Source: DAOUBP01 sp034432655
Lineage (GTDB): Bacteria > Chloroflexota > Anaerolineae > CG2-30-64-16
Assembly (NCBI GenBank): GCA_034432655.1
Contig: DAOUBP010000045.1
Location: forward strand, 1 to 50,343
Reading direction: 5' to 3'
DNA length: 50,343 nucleotides
Each line of letters begins with the position of its first letter. The stretch's first letter is position 1. The notes beneath the pieces were generated by a model. It worked only from the letters and a program-made list of their open reading frames with translations, did not search any database and was not told where the DNA came from. Positions 23,588-33,886 of this stretch are shown piece after piece. Position numbers and translations under genes: made by a program.

Positions 23588-24526
23588 TTGGGCATCATCA
23601 TCGGAACGCGGGCCAGCGCGCTGGCGCGGCGACAGACAGAGCTGGTGGCCGACCTGCTGCGGGAGGCCTGGCCGGGCCTGGAGGTGGTTGTGCGCGAGTT
23701 CTCTACCGCAGGCGATCGCGATACGACCCACCCCCTATCTGAGATCGGCGGCAAAGGGCTGTTTACGGCTGAGCTGTCGGCGGCCTTGCGAGACGGTACC
23801 ATTGATATGGCGGTGCACAGCCTGAAGGACCTGCCGATAGATGCACCGACGTGCGGTGAGGGTGAGCCGCCGTTATGCATCGCGGCCGTGCCCCCGCGCG
23901 AGGACGCGCGCGACGCGTTGATCTCGCGCCATGGGTTAGTTTTGGCGCACCTGCCGCCCGGCCCGCGCATCGGCACCAGCAGCCCGCGGCGTGCGGCGCA
24001 GCTGCTGGCCGTCCGGCCCGACGCTCAGATCATTCCCTTGCGCGGGAACCTGGACACCCGGCTGCGCAAAGCGATGTCAGAGGAGTACGATGCGATTGTG
24101 GTAGCCGTGGCCGGCCTGATACGCATGGGCCTGACGGATCGCATCACCCAATATCTGGGGTTCGACGTGATGTTGCCGGCGCCGGGCCAGGGTGCGCTGG
24201 CGGTGCAATGCCGCGCCGGGGATCGGTTGGCCCGTGATCTGCTGGCGCCCCTTCACGATCCGGCTGCATGGGCCGCGACGACAGCGGAGCGGGCGTTCCT
24301 GGCCGCATTGGGGGGCGGCTGTTGCGCGCCGGTAGCTGCGTATGGCGAGTGCCCACCGGATCTGTCCATGTTGCGGCTACGAGGCCTGATCGCCAGCCCG
24401 GACGGTGTGGCCGTGGTACGGGTCGCCGGCCAGGGCCCGGCATTCGCGCCGGAAGCGCTGGGCGCCCAATTGGCCGAGCAGGCGTTGGCCCAGGGCGGCG
24501 CAGCGCTGATGGCTGGTTGTGTGTAA
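23588..24526 (+). CDS. hemC: porphobilinogen deaminase (hydroxymethylbilane synthase)
   Basis: 312-residue HemC, which joins four porphobilinogen units on a dipyrromethane cofactor. IIIGTRASALARRQTELV at the N-terminus, EIGGKGLFTAELSAAL, AVHSLKDLP, GTSSPRRAAQL and LRGNLDTRL are diagnostic. The cofactor cysteine is in GGGCCAPVAAYG (two adjacent cysteines). The start is TTG 23588, with GGAG seven bases upstream. It is first in hemC-hemB-hemL and divergent from the HemD-containing fusion, so together they cover glutamate semialdehyde to siroheme precursors; hemA is not in the window. Confidence 0.95.
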   Translation: MGIIIGTRASALARRQTELVADLLREAWPGLEVVVREFSTAGDRDTTHPLSEIGGKGLFTAELSAALRDGTIDMAVHSLKDLPIDAPTCGEGEPPLCIAAVPPREDARDALISRHGLVLAHLPPGPRIGTSSPRRAAQLLAVRPDAQIIPLRGNLDTRLRKAMSEEYDAIVVAVAGLIRMGLTDRITQYLGFDVMLPAPGQGALAVQCRAGDRLARDLLAPLHDPAAWAATTAERAFLAALGGGCCAPVAAYGECPPDLSMLRLRGLIASPDGVAVVRVAGQGPAFAPEALGAQLAEQALAQGGAALMAGCV

Positions 24527-24552
24527 TTCCGGATTCGTATAGGGAGCCAGTA

Positions 24553-25521
24553 ATGCTTTTCCCCACCACCCGTCTGCGACGGCTGCGGACGACCCCTGGG
24601 CTGCGGCGCATGGTGCGCGAGACCGTGCTGTCGCCCGCTGATCTGATCTATCCTCTTTTTATAGTTCACGGCCGTGACGTCCGCCGGCCGGTGCGCTCCA
24701 TGCCGGGCATCTGCCAGCTCTCGGTTGACCAGGCCCTCCTGGAGGCCGGCCGCGCTGTTGCCCTGGACATCCCGGCCGTCCTGCTGTTCGGCGTGCCCGC
24801 GGTCAAAGACGCGTTGGGCAGTGAGAATTTCTCTGATGAGGGCATCGTTCAACAAGCAGTCCGTGCGCTCAAGGCCCGTTATCCCGACCTTGTCGTCATT
24901 ACCGACCTCTGCCTGTGTGAATACACCGACCACGGCCACTGCGGGGTCATCCGGGAGGGCCGGGTTGACAACGATGCCACGTTGGAGATCCTGGGCAAGG
25001 CCGCAGTAACCTATGCGCGGGCCGGGGCCGACCTGGTGGCGCCCTCTGGGATGATGGATGGCATGGTGGCGGCCATCCGAGCCGCGCTGGATGGCGCCGG
25101 CTTCGGCGAGACCGGCATCCTCAGCTATGCGGTCAAGTATGCCAGCGCGTTTTACGGGCCGTTCCGTGAGGCGGCTGAGGGCGCGCCCAAGTTCGGCGAT
25201 CGCAAGACACATCAGATGGATCCCGGCAACGCACGGGAGGCGCTGCGCGAGCTGGCTTTGGACATCGCAGAGGGCGCCGACATGGTGATGGTGAAACCTG
25301 CGCTGGCTTATCTGGACATTGTGCGCCGGGTCCGGGAGGCATGCCACCTGCCGGTGGTTGCCTACAACGTCAGCGGTGAGTACGCCATGGTGAAGGCGGC
25401 TGTGGCCAACGGCTGGCTGGACGAGCGCGCCGTGGTCCTGGAGCTGCTGACCGGCATCAAGCGGGCTGGCGCCGATCTGATCGTGACGTATCATGCGCTG
25501 GATGCAGCACAGTGGATGTGA
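24553..25521 (+). CDS. hemB: delta-aminolevulinic acid dehydratase (porphobilinogen synthase)
   Basis: 322-residue HemB, condensing two 5-aminolevulinates. Schiff-base lysines are in VKYASAFYGPFR and VMVKPALAYLD. CLCEYTDHGHCG supplies the three cysteines typical of the zinc-dependent class. The N-terminal RLRRLRTTPGLRRMVRET and the C-terminal VVAYNVSGEYAM are standard. ATG 24553 follows GGGAG by 8 bases. The frame is open upstream inside hemC, but the family start matches this ATG. It is 26 bases from hemC and 45 from hemL. Confidence 0.96.
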   Translation: MLFPTTRLRRLRTTPGLRRMVRETVLSPADLIYPLFIVHGRDVRRPVRSMPGICQLSVDQALLEAGRAVALDIPAVLLFGVPAVKDALGSENFSDEGIVQQAVRALKARYPDLVVITDLCLCEYTDHGHCGVIREGRVDNDATLEILGKAAVTYARAGADLVAPSGMMDGMVAAIRAALDGAGFGETGILSYAVKYASAFYGPFREAAEGAPKFGDRKTHQMDPGNAREALRELALDIAEGADMVMVKPALAYLDIVRRVREACHLPVVAYNVSGEYAMVKAAVANGWLDERAVVLELLTGIKRAGADLIVTYHALDAAQWM

Positions 25522-25566
25522 GGGGAGAAGTTGTTTGTCAATTTTTTGCTTCGCTGAGGTTTTTTC

Positions 25567-26848
<1,282 letters not shown>

Positions 26849-26853
<5 letters not shown>

Positions 26854-27092
26854 TGGGTCACTTGGCGCGTATGTTGCCATGCCGACAGCACCGCGCCCAA
26901 GTCCGGTTCACCGGACGCTGCCAGGTAGCCCGATCCATGCATGGTCGGGCGGGCCGGCGTGACCGTGCACGCGACGGGTGACGGGTGGCCGGTGGCGGCC
27001 AGGATCGCCCGGCGCTGAAGTCGCCGGGCTGCCGAACGACGCCCGCTCAAGCGGGCTGGCATGGCCACAAGCCAACCACATGACCCACTAGG
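26849..27092. repeat. 244-bp element of stacked hairpins bounded by 12-bp inverted repeats
   Basis: The outer arms CCTAGTGGGTCA (26849-26860) and TGACCCACTAGG (27081-27092) are perfect inverted repeats. Between them lie at least four independent hairpins: GTCCGG-TTCA-CCGGAC (26901), GCCCGATCCATGCATGGTCG (26928 on), GCCCGGCGCTGAAGTCGCCG (27007 on) and GCCCGC-TCAA-GCGGGC (27041). Stems are GC-rich and most loops are TTCA/TGAA/TCAA-like. The left arm overlaps the hemL stop codon. No coding capacity is seen. The modules resemble those at 42267-42831. Confidence 0.85.
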
Positions 27093-27163
27093 CGGGGAAT
27101 AACCGCTCGAGATTGCCGGGCTTTCGGTTCCGTATCCGGGCAGATTTTGCGCACACAGATGTC

Positions 27164-28231
27164 ATGATCCACATTGACGGCTCCCTGGGCGAAGGCGGCG
27201 GGCAGGTGCTCCGCAGCAGCCTGACCCTCTCCATCCTCACCGGTCAGCCAGTCCGGCTGACCAACATCCGCGCGCGGCGGCCCAAGCCTGGCCTTCAGGC
27301 GCAACACCTGGCCGCAGTACAGGCGGCCGCGGCCATTTGCAGCGCGGAAGTGACCGGCGCAACGCTCGGATCGGGGGAACTCATCTTCGTCCCCGGCCCG
27401 GTCCGCACCGGCGCCCAACGCGCCGACATCGGCACCGCCGGCTCGACGTCGCTGGTGTTGCAAACGGTGTTCTTGCCGCTGGCGCTGGCCGGCAGAATAA
27501 ACCGCGCTTCCCAGGAAACCCCGCCTGGCCCATCAGAGCTCACCCTCACCGGCGGGACGCACGTGCCGTGGAGCCCATCCACCCATTACCTTACGCTGCA
27601 ATGGCTGCCCATGCTGCGCAGGCTGGGATTGGATGCCGAGGTCGAACTGTTGCTGGCCGGTTTCTACCCCCAGGGGAACGGCCAGGTGCGTGCCATTATC
27701 CGACCGGTGGAACGCATCGCACCCCTGCGGCTGCCCGAACGGGGCGCGCTGCGCGGCATCCGTGGCATCTCGGCCGTGGCTAACCTGGACATGAGCATCG
27801 CTGAACGCCAGCGGAACCGGGCGCTGGCCCGGCTGAAGGGCCGCCACAGCAAGATCGAGATCGAACTGCTGGACCTGCCGGCGCGCAACAAGGGCACCTT
27901 CCTGCTGCTGCTGGCCGAGTTCAAGTATAGCTCGGCCTGTTATGTCAGCCTGGGCGCGCTGGGCAAACGGGCCGAACAGGTGGCCGACGAAGCGTGCCTC
28001 TGGCTGGAGCGGTTCCTGGACAGCACGGGCGCGGTGGATGAATACCTGGCCGACCAGCTCTTGCTGCCACTGGCGTTCGCCGAAGGCGAGTCGCTGTTCC
28101 GCGCGGCACGGGTCACCGAGCACCTGCGCACCAATGCCGAGGTGATCCGCGCGTTCGGCGCGGCGGAGATCGCCATCGAGAAAGAAGAAGGCGGGACGGG
28201 GTCAGTGCGTGTGATGCCCAATCCGCGCTGA
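27164..28231 (+). CDS. rtcA: RNA 3'-terminal phosphate cyclase
   Basis: 355-residue RtcA, which converts RNA 3'-phosphate ends to 2',3'-cyclic phosphates via an adenylylated histidine. HIDGSLGEGGGQVLRSSLTL at the start, NIRARRPKPGLQAQH, GSTSLVLQT, HVPWSPSTHYL and DEYLADQLLLPLA are family signatures. The catalytic histidine is best placed in TEHLRTNAEV, matching the HLLTN motif of E. coli RtcA. ATG 27164 fits the family start, but no ribosome binding site is obvious upstream. There is no rtcB or rtcR neighbour. It follows the 244-bp repeat element. Confidence 0.92.
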   Translation: MIHIDGSLGEGGGQVLRSSLTLSILTGQPVRLTNIRARRPKPGLQAQHLAAVQAAAAICSAEVTGATLGSGELIFVPGPVRTGAQRADIGTAGSTSLVLQTVFLPLALAGRINRASQETPPGPSELTLTGGTHVPWSPSTHYLTLQWLPMLRRLGLDAEVELLLAGFYPQGNGQVRAIIRPVERIAPLRLPERGALRGIRGISAVANLDMSIAERQRNRALARLKGRHSKIEIELLDLPARNKGTFLLLLAEFKYSSACYVSLGALGKRAEQVADEACLWLERFLDSTGAVDEYLADQLLLPLAFAEGESLFRAARVTEHLRTNAEVIRAFGAAEIAIEKEEGGTGSVRVMPNPR

Positions 28232-28322
28232 ACACGTCTTGCTATTGGACCTCTCTCACCTTGGTGTTCTCAGGGAGATGCGCAAAAGGGAAGCCGCCAT
28301 CCTTCGCTTCTCAGACGACATA

Positions 28323-28331
28323 TGTTATACT
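28323..28331 (+). promoter_or_regulatory. extended -10 promoter for the oligoendopeptidase gene
   Basis: TGTTATACT is a good extended -10 element (TG, one base, TATACT) about 22 bases before the start codon, with GGAG (28337-28340) between. The -35 region has only a weak TTCGCT. The 121-base gap holds nothing else recognisable. Confidence 0.5.
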
Positions 28332-28352
28332 CCTCTGGAGAGTTAAAGCTAC

Positions 28353-30170
28353 ATGACAATCGTTGACGCTACGAAGACAACCGACAAGATTCCCACCGGC
28401 GCGGAAGACGTGGCGTGGGACTTGACCGACCTGTATGCGGGCATGGATGACCCGCAGCTAAACGCCGACCTGGACGCGGCCGATGCCGAGGCCGCCGCTC
28501 TGGACGCCGCATATCGCGGCCGGATCGCCGCGCTTTCCGCTGCCGAGCTGGCTGCTCTGTTGACGCGCTACGAAGCGCTGCTGGAACGCGCGTACAAAGC
28601 CAGCAGCTTTGCGTCCCTCAACTGGACGCAGAACACCGAGGATCCGGCGCGCGGCGCGCTGCTGCAGCGCGTCACCGAGCGCGAGGCACAATTAAACCAG
28701 AAGCTGGTCTTCCTGGAGCTGGAGCTGGCCCACACCCCCGACGACGTGGCGGCGGGCTGGCTGGCCGCTCCTGCACTGGCACGCTACCGCCACTGGCTGG
28801 AGGTGGTGCGCCTCTACCGGCCTTACCTGCTGTCAGAGCCGGAAGAGAAAATCCTGTCCGAGAAGGCGGTCACCGGCCGCAACGCCTGGCAGCGTTTCTT
28901 CGATGAGATCCATGCGGCCGCGCGTTACGAGCTGGACGGCGAGAAACTGAGCCGCGATCAGGTGCTCAGCAAGCTGTACCTGCCCGATCGCGCGCTGCGC
29001 CAGAGGGCGGCGGCCGCAGTGACCGCCGGGCTGAGAGAACTGCGCCGCACTTCAACGTACATCTTCAACACCATCCTGGCCGACAAAGCCTCGGACGACC
29101 GGCTGCGCAAGTACCCCACCTGGCTCAGCGCCCGCAACCTGGCCAATCAGGTGGACGACAAGACCGTCGAAGCGCTTATCAACGCTGTCACCTCGCGCTA
29201 CGATATCGTGGCACGTTACTACCGGCTGAAGCGCCGCCTGTTGGGGCTGGACGAGCTGTTCGACTACGACCGCTACGCGCCGTTGCCCGCGGCCGACCGG
29301 CACTTCTCATGGGAGGAGGCGCGCGAGCTGGTGTTGGACGCCTATGGCCAGTTCCATCCGCGCCTGGCCGAGATCGCAGGCTGGTTCTTCGAGCGGCGTT
29401 GGATTGACGCGCCCCCGCGGCCCGGCAAGTACGGCGGCGCGTTCAGCCATGGCACGGTCCCTTCGGCCCATCCGTACATCCTGCTGAACTACGAGGCGCG
29501 GCCGCGGGATGTGATGACCCTGGCCCACGAACTGGGGCACGGCGTGCATCAGAAGCTCTCCGGCGTGCAGGGCCTGCTGCAGGCCGACACCCCGCTCACC
29601 ACCGCGGAGACCGCTTCGGTTTTCGGCGAGATGCTGGTGTTCCAGCGCCTTATGGCGCAAGAGACCGACCCACAGGTGCGCCTGGGCATGCTCACCGCCA
29701 AGATCGAAGACTCCTTCGCCACCGCGTTCCGACAGATCGCCATGAACCGCTTCGAAGATGCCATCCATAACGCGCGGCGGGCCGAGGGGGAGCTGACCCC
29801 GGAGCGTTTCGGCGAGCTATGGCTGGCCACGCAACGCGCCATGTTCGGCGACAGCGTTACCCTGACCGATGACTATGGGCTCTGGTGGAGCTACATCCCC
29901 CACTTCATCAACACGCCCGGTTATGTCTACGCGTATGCGTTCGGAGAACTGCTGGTCCTCGCCCTCTACGCCCGCTATCGCGAGGTGGGGCCGGGCTTCG
30001 CCGACGCCTACGTCGCAATGTTGTCCCAAGGCGGCTCCGATTGGCCTCACGCCATCGTTGCGCCGTTGGGTGCCGACCTGACCGACCCGGCCTTCTGGCA
30101 GGGCGGCTTGCGCATCCTCGAGGGCCTGGTCCTCGAGGCAGAGGACCTGGCCGCAGCGCTGGCCGGTTAG
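28353..30170 (+). CDS. pepF: M3-family oligoendopeptidase F
   Basis: 605-residue zinc metallopeptidase acting on cytoplasmic oligopeptides. TLAHELGHGVHQ near residue 392 is the HEXXH zinc site, and TAETASVFGEML about 25 residues later gives the third ligand. The N-terminal half is helical (SASFASLNWTQNTEDP type region) as in PepF, and the length is typical. GGAG precedes ATG 28353 by about 12 bases. A hairpin follows the stop codon, so it is probably monocistronic. Confidence 0.92.
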   Translation: MTIVDATKTTDKIPTGAEDVAWDLTDLYAGMDDPQLNADLDAADAEAAALDAAYRGRIAALSAAELAALLTRYEALLERAYKASSFASLNWTQNTEDPARGALLQRVTEREAQLNQKLVFLELELAHTPDDVAAGWLAAPALARYRHWLEVVRLYRPYLLSEPEEKILSEKAVTGRNAWQRFFDEIHAAARYELDGEKLSRDQVLSKLYLPDRALRQRAAAAVTAGLRELRRTSTYIFNTILADKASDDRLRKYPTWLSARNLANQVDDKTVEALINAVTSRYDIVARYYRLKRRLLGLDELFDYDRYAPLPAADRHFSWEEARELVLDAYGQFHPRLAEIAGWFFERRWIDAPPRPGKYGGAFSHGTVPSAHPYILLNYEARPRDVMTLAHELGHGVHQKLSGVQGLLQADTPLTTAETASVFGEMLVFQRLMAQETDPQVRLGMLTAKIEDSFATAFRQIAMNRFEDAIHNARRAEGELTPERFGELWLATQRAMFGDSVTLTDDYGLWWSYIPHFINTPGYVYAYAFGELLVLALYARYREVGPGFADAYVAMLSQGGSDWPHAIVAPLGADLTDPAFWQGGLRILEGLVLEAEDLAAALAG

Positions 30171-30171
30171 C

Positions 30172-30196
30172 CGGCCGTTCGCGCGCATAACGGCCG
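30172..30196 (+). terminator. hairpin after the oligoendopeptidase gene
   Basis: CGGCCGTT (30172-30179) and AACGGCCG (30189-30196) form a perfect 8-bp stem immediately after the stop codon. No U-tract is visible, so its terminator role is a guess from position. Confidence 0.45.
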
Positions 30197-30206
30197 TTAC
30201 GTCAAC

Positions 30207-30238
30207 GAGAACCCTGTTTCCACGGAAGCTCGGTTCTC
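30207..30238 (+). promoter_or_regulatory. hairpin upstream of the FKBP gene
   Basis: GAGAACC and GGTTCTC form a perfect 7-bp stem with an 18-base loop, ending about 30 bases before the slyD-like start. It could be a 5'-UTR structure or a protein-binding palindrome; no promoter boxes could be placed with confidence. Confidence 0.35.
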
Positions 30239-30268
30239 ATATATTCAATCTCAAGAAGGAGCAATCTC

Positions 30269-30769
30269 ATGGTAGAACCGAAGCTGACCGTGGCTGACGA
30301 CATGGTCGTCACCCTCGACTACACCCTCACCCTGGACAGCGGTGAGGTTGCAGACACTACCCAGGGCCGTGCACCGTTGACCTTCCTGGCGGGCTACGGG
30401 CAATTGTTGCCGGCCTTTGAAGAAGCTGTCATGGGCCTCGGCGTGGGGGATGAGGCCCGCTTCACCCTCTCGCCGGAAGATGGGTACGGCGTTTACGACG
30501 AGGAAGCGGTTGAGGAAGTGCCCATTGACCAGTTCCCGCCCGGCCAGGAGATCTATCCGGGCATGGCGGTAGGCGTGCAGGACGCGTCCGGGCACATCTA
30601 CGAGGCCTTCATCGCCGACATCAGCGATGACGTGGTCACCCTGGACTTCAACCATCCGCTGGCCGGCGAGGCCCTCAATTTCGAGGTAAAGGTGCGCGCC
30701 ATCCGGCCCGCCACGCCTGAAGAGTTGGCCCACGGCCACGCCCACGACGAAGGGCATCAGCACGACTAG
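30269..30769 (+). CDS. slyD: FKBP-type peptidyl-prolyl isomerase, SlyD-like
   Basis: 166-residue cytoplasmic prolyl isomerase and chaperone. The split FKBP domain is visible: VVTLDYTLTLDSGEV, FLAGYGQLLPAFEEAVMG and FTLSPEDGYGVYDE, then an insert-in-flap domain (about 75-120) and NHPLAGEALNFEVKV. The C-terminus HGHAHDEGHQHD is histidine-rich, as in metal-binding SlyD proteins, and could handle nickel. AAGGAG precedes ATG 30269. Next to it on the opposite strand is asparaginase; no hydrogenase maturation gene is nearby. Confidence 0.93.
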   Translation: MVEPKLTVADDMVVTLDYTLTLDSGEVADTTQGRAPLTFLAGYGQLLPAFEEAVMGLGVGDEARFTLSPEDGYGVYDEEAVEEVPIDQFPPGQEIYPGMAVGVQDASGHIYEAFIADISDDVVTLDFNHPLAGEALNFEVKVRAIRPATPEELAHGHAHDEGHQHD

Positions 30770-30821
30770 AGCCTGAAAAGGCCCTTCAGTGAGTGGGGCA
30801 TCCGGAATTCCGAATGAACCC

Positions 30822-30890
30822 GGAATCGAGGCTTTAGCCGGCCTCCTGAGTACCCCTCAGCGCAGAAACCGGCTAAAGCCTCCGGTCCAG
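30822..30890. repeat. GAGGCTTTAGCCGGT-family palindrome, copy 7, between convergent genes
   Basis: GGAATCGAGGCTTTAGCCGG (30822) faces AAACCGGCTAAAGCCTCCGG (30866). It fills the 136-base gap between the convergent slyD-like and ansA genes and may act as a transcription barrier there. Confidence 0.85.
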
Positions 30891-30905
30891 ATCAGACGAA
30901 ACCCC

Positions 30906-31925
30906 TCAACGCACCGTCACCTCGCCGCACAGGCTGCGGCCCATCTGCGCTTTCACCTCATCAGGCGACAAGCCAATGCTGAACAGGTAGAAAAGCTTGC
31001 ACAACGCCGCCTCTGCGGTCATATCGTGGCCGCTGATCACCCCCGCACGCGCCAATGCGGCGCCGGCCGCGTACTCGCCCTGGCGCACCGAGCCGCGCAA
31101 ACACTGGGTGCAATTCACGATCACAACCCCGCGGGCGGTGGCCTCCCGGATCTCCGCCAGGAACGCCTCGTCGCGGTCCGGCGCGTTGCCGACCCCATAA
31201 GTCTCCAGCACCAACCCGTGCAGCGGCGGTTGCAAGACGTTGTGCAACAAGGCCGGGGATAACCCAGGGAAGATGCGAAACGCCCCCACCGTGGCCTGGA
31301 CGACCGGCCGCGTGAGGGTCAGGCCCGGCGTGTTCGGCGCCGCGACCACGTGGCTCCAGTCAATCATGATGTCTACCCCCACCGTGCCCAGCGGCGGATA
31401 GTTGGGTGAATCGAACGCGTCCAGGCCGTCGGCGTCCACCTTCACCGACCGGCAGCCCCGCAGCAGCCGGTTGCCGAAGTAAAGGCAAACCTCAGGCACC
31501 GGATGCTCCGCGGCGATGACCATGCTGGTGATCAGATTCGCCCGCGCGTCGTTGCGGATCTCACACAGGGGGATCTGTGAGCCGGTGAGGATGACCGGCT
31601 TGCGCAGGCCTTGCAGCAGGAACGGCAGCGCAGAGGCGGTGTAGGCCATGGTATCGGTCCCGTGCAGCACGATGAAGCCGTCATACGCGTCGTAATGCGC
31701 CACGATGTCCTGCCCGATACGCAACCAGTCGGCCGGCGTCATGTTGGAGGAGTCCAGCAGGGGTGAATACTCGTGAATGTCGTAGGCCGGCATTCGGGGA
31801 TCGCGTAGTTCGGGCATCTCGGCCATCTGACTGGCCAGATAGCCCAGCGCAGGCGCATAGCCATCGGCTGTGCGACACATGCCGATGGTCCCGCCCGTAT
31901 AGGCGATATAGAGACGTTTGCGCAT
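30906..31925 (-). CDS. ansA: type I (cytoplasmic) L-asparaginase
   Basis: 339-residue asparaginase. IAYTGGTIGM at the N-terminus holds the first catalytic threonine, and VLHGTDTMAYTASALPFLL the second Thr-Asp pair. LTGSQIPL and GVVIVNCTQCLRGSV are typical of AnsA rather than the periplasmic AnsB, and no signal peptide is present from the chosen ATG 31925. A longer reading frame upstream (hydrophobic LYLWFFWLSIVL) lies in promoter sequence and is rejected as the start. It would hydrolyse asparagine to aspartate and ammonia. Confidence 0.92.
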   Translation of the reverse strand: MRKRLYIAYTGGTIGMCRTADGYAPALGYLASQMAEMPELRDPRMPAYDIHEYSPLLDSSNMTPADWLRIGQDIVAHYDAYDGFIVLHGTDTMAYTASALPFLLQGLRKPVILTGSQIPLCEIRNDARANLITSMVIAAEHPVPEVCLYFGNRLLRGCRSVKVDADGLDAFDSPNYPPLGTVGVDIMIDWSHVVAAPNTPGLTLTRPVVQATVGAFRIFPGLSPALLHNVLQPPLHGLVLETYGVGNAPDRDEAFLAEIREATARGVVIVNCTQCLRGSVRQGEYAAGAALARAGVISGHDMTAEAALCKLFYLFSIGLSPDEVKAQMGRSLCGEVTVR

Positions 31926-31948
31926 GGTACACCTTGTCCCGGGTGTGC

Positions 31949-31977
31949 ATTCTACCCTAACCCATCCAAGCCGCCAA
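31949..31977 (-). promoter_or_regulatory. probable promoter for asparaginase
   Basis: On the minus strand TTGGCG (31977-31972), a 17-base spacer and TAGAAT (31954-31949) lie about 24 bases before the ATG. It is back to back with the stronger plus-strand promoter at 31985, so the two could share regulation. Confidence 0.5.
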
Positions 31978-31984
31978 AGCACAA

Positions 31985-32013
31985 TTGACAGCCAGAAGAA
32001 CCAAAGGTACAAT
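31985..32013 (+). promoter_or_regulatory. strong sigma-70-type promoter for the formate dehydrogenase operon
   Basis: TTGACA (31985-31990), a 17-base spacer and TACAAT (32008-32013) match consensus in 11 of 12 positions. The predicted leader is about 110 bases to ATG 32128. The leader contains purine-rich sequence but no structure I can name. Confidence 0.8.
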
Positions 32014-32127
32014 TCTGCTCCCAGAACTCTCCTCATGGAGACGCCTTTCCAGACCTCAACTTTTCGTGAAGAGGACCGGGGTTGCAGAAAGGGGTCTGTA
32101 GAGGGTCACATACCCACAGGAGACCAC

Positions 32128-33873
32128 ATGGATCGTGAACTCACCGTTGGACACGACCCCAGGTATGACCAACTGGAGATGATCCTGGCCCGTTACGGCC
32201 CGGCCGGCCGCACAGCGCTCATCGAAGTGCTTCACGACGCGCAGTCTCTCTTCGCCGGCTGGCTGCCCCGGCCCGCGGTCGAACGTATCGCCGAGTACCT
32301 TCACCTCCCCACAGCAGAGGTTTACGGTGTCACCGAGTTCTACGAGATGCTCCACACCGAACCGGTCGGCCGACGGGTCATCCGCATCTGCCAGGATGCG
32401 CCGTGCGCCCTGGCCGGGGCCGACCGCCTGCTGGCGGAGGTTTGTGGCCGTCTGGGGGTGGAGCCGGGCCAAACAACCCCTGACGGCGCGTTCACCGTGG
32501 AAGCGGTACGCTGCCTGGGGCTATGTGACCGTGCACCGGCTGCCCTATCCAATCTGGAGCGGCATGCGCCTGCGACGGCCGAGACCTTGCTGGACGGCCG
32601 GCCCGCGCCCGCCAAACTCCACATCGGCGGCCTCGTGAAGGTCGCGCTCGCCAACGTAGGCGTGGTGGACCCCACCAGCCTGGAGGATTACCGCGCCCAG
32701 GGCGGCATGGCTGCGCTGAACAAGGCGCTGCGCGAGATGACCCCCGCCCAGGTGATCGCTGAGGTGAAGGCCAGCAAGCTGCTGGGCCGTGGCGGCGCGG
32801 CGTTCTCGGCCGGGCTGAAGTGGGAGTTCGCCGTGCGCAACCCGCCGCCGCGCTACATCATCTGCAACGCGGACGAGAGCGAGCCGGGCGCGTTCAAAGA
32901 CCGGGTGCTGATGGACGGCGATCCGTTCCGGGTGGTGGAGGGGCTGCTCATCGCGGCGTATGCTATCGGCGCGGAGGCAGCCTTCATCTATGTGCGCGGG
33001 GAGCACCGCACCGGCTACGAACGCTTCGCCAACGCCGTACGTCAGCTGGCAGAGGCCGGCTACCTGTGTGGCGAGTCGGCCAGCGGACGATTCGCCTGCC
33101 GGGTCGAGGTGCGCCGGGGCGCAGGTGCGTACGTCTGCGGCGAGGAGACCGCGCTGATCGAGAGCATCGAAGGCAAGCGCGGCTTCCCGCGGCTGCGGCC
33201 ACCGTATCCGGCCGAGTCCGGGCTGTGGGGCCGGCCGACGGTCATCAATAACGTGGAGACCCTGGCCAAGGTCCCGCCCATCATCATGCACGGCGCGCGC
33301 TGGTACAACGCGCTGGGCACGCCGGAGTCGGCCGGCACCAAGCTTTTTGCGGTCAGCGGCTCGGTGCTGCGGCCCGGCGTCTACGAGGTGCCGTTCGGCG
33401 TGCCGCTGCGCCATCTGATCTTCGATCTGGCCGGCGGGCTGCGGGAGGGCCGGCAAGTGCAGGCAGTGCTCACCGGTGGCGCGGCCGGCACCTTCCTGAC
33501 CGCCGAGCACCTGGACACGCCGCTGACGTTTGAAGATTTCCGAAAAGTGGGCGGCACCATCGGCGCGGGCACGGTGATGGTCTTCGACAACACGGTAGAC
33601 CTGCGGGATGTGCTCGCGCGTATCGGCGCGTTCTTCGCGCACGAGAGCTGCGGCAAGTGCTATCCCTGCCAGATGGGCACCCAGCGGCAGGCCGAGATCT
33701 TGGCTCGCATCGCGGCGGGGCACCCGCGCCCCAGCGACGCAGCCGACCTGTTGGAGCTGGCCGGCGTGCTGACCGATACCAGCATCTGCGGGCTGGGGCA
33801 GGCTGCGCCGTGGGCGGTCGTCAGCGCGCACAACCGGTGGCCGGGGCTGTTTGAGCGTGAGTCTGAGGCATAA
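32128..33873 (+). CDS. NuoE-NuoF fusion: NADH-oxidising diaphorase subunit of a formate dehydrogenase/hydrogenase-type complex
   Basis: 581 residues. Residues about 1-155 are a thioredoxin-like [2Fe-2S] domain with CQDAPC and CLGLC (Cx4C...Cx3C). Residues about 160-581 are NuoF-like: LGRGGAAFSAGLKWE binds NADH, ICNADESEPGAFKDR and GAYVCGEETALIESIEGKRG bind FMN, and ESCGKCYPCQMGT plus a later cysteine in SICGLGQ ligate [4Fe-4S]. Such NuoE-F fusions are diaphorase modules of soluble NAD-dependent formate dehydrogenases and hydrogenases. AGGAG lies five bases before ATG 32128. A ferredoxin subunit and a molybdopterin subunit follow after rarD, so formate:NAD oxidoreduction is the best reading. 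Confidence 0.88.
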   Translation: MDRELTVGHDPRYDQLEMILARYGPAGRTALIEVLHDAQSLFAGWLPRPAVERIAEYLHLPTAEVYGVTEFYEMLHTEPVGRRVIRICQDAPCALAGADRLLAEVCGRLGVEPGQTTPDGAFTVEAVRCLGLCDRAPAALSNLERHAPATAETLLDGRPAPAKLHIGGLVKVALANVGVVDPTSLEDYRAQGGMAALNKALREMTPAQVIAEVKASKLLGRGGAAFSAGLKWEFAVRNPPPRYIICNADESEPGAFKDRVLMDGDPFRVVEGLLIAAYAIGAEAAFIYVRGEHRTGYERFANAVRQLAEAGYLCGESASGRFACRVEVRRGAGAYVCGEETALIESIEGKRGFPRLRPPYPAESGLWGRPTVINNVETLAKVPPIIMHGARWYNALGTPESAGTKLFAVSGSVLRPGVYEVPFGVPLRHLIFDLAGGLREGRQVQAVLTGGAAGTFLTAEHLDTPLTFEDFRKVGGTIGAGTVMVFDNTVDLRDVLARIGAFFAHESCGKCYPCQMGTQRQAEILARIAAGHPRPSDAADLLELAGVLTDTSICGLGQAAPWAVVSAHNRWPGLFERESEA

Positions 33874-33886
33874 GAAAGCAAACTTT

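Noticed and set aside
31926..32036. Hydrophobic N-terminal extension of asparaginase suggesting export
   Set aside because: It lies over the divergent promoter region, and the type I family starts at MRKRLYIAYTGGTIG.
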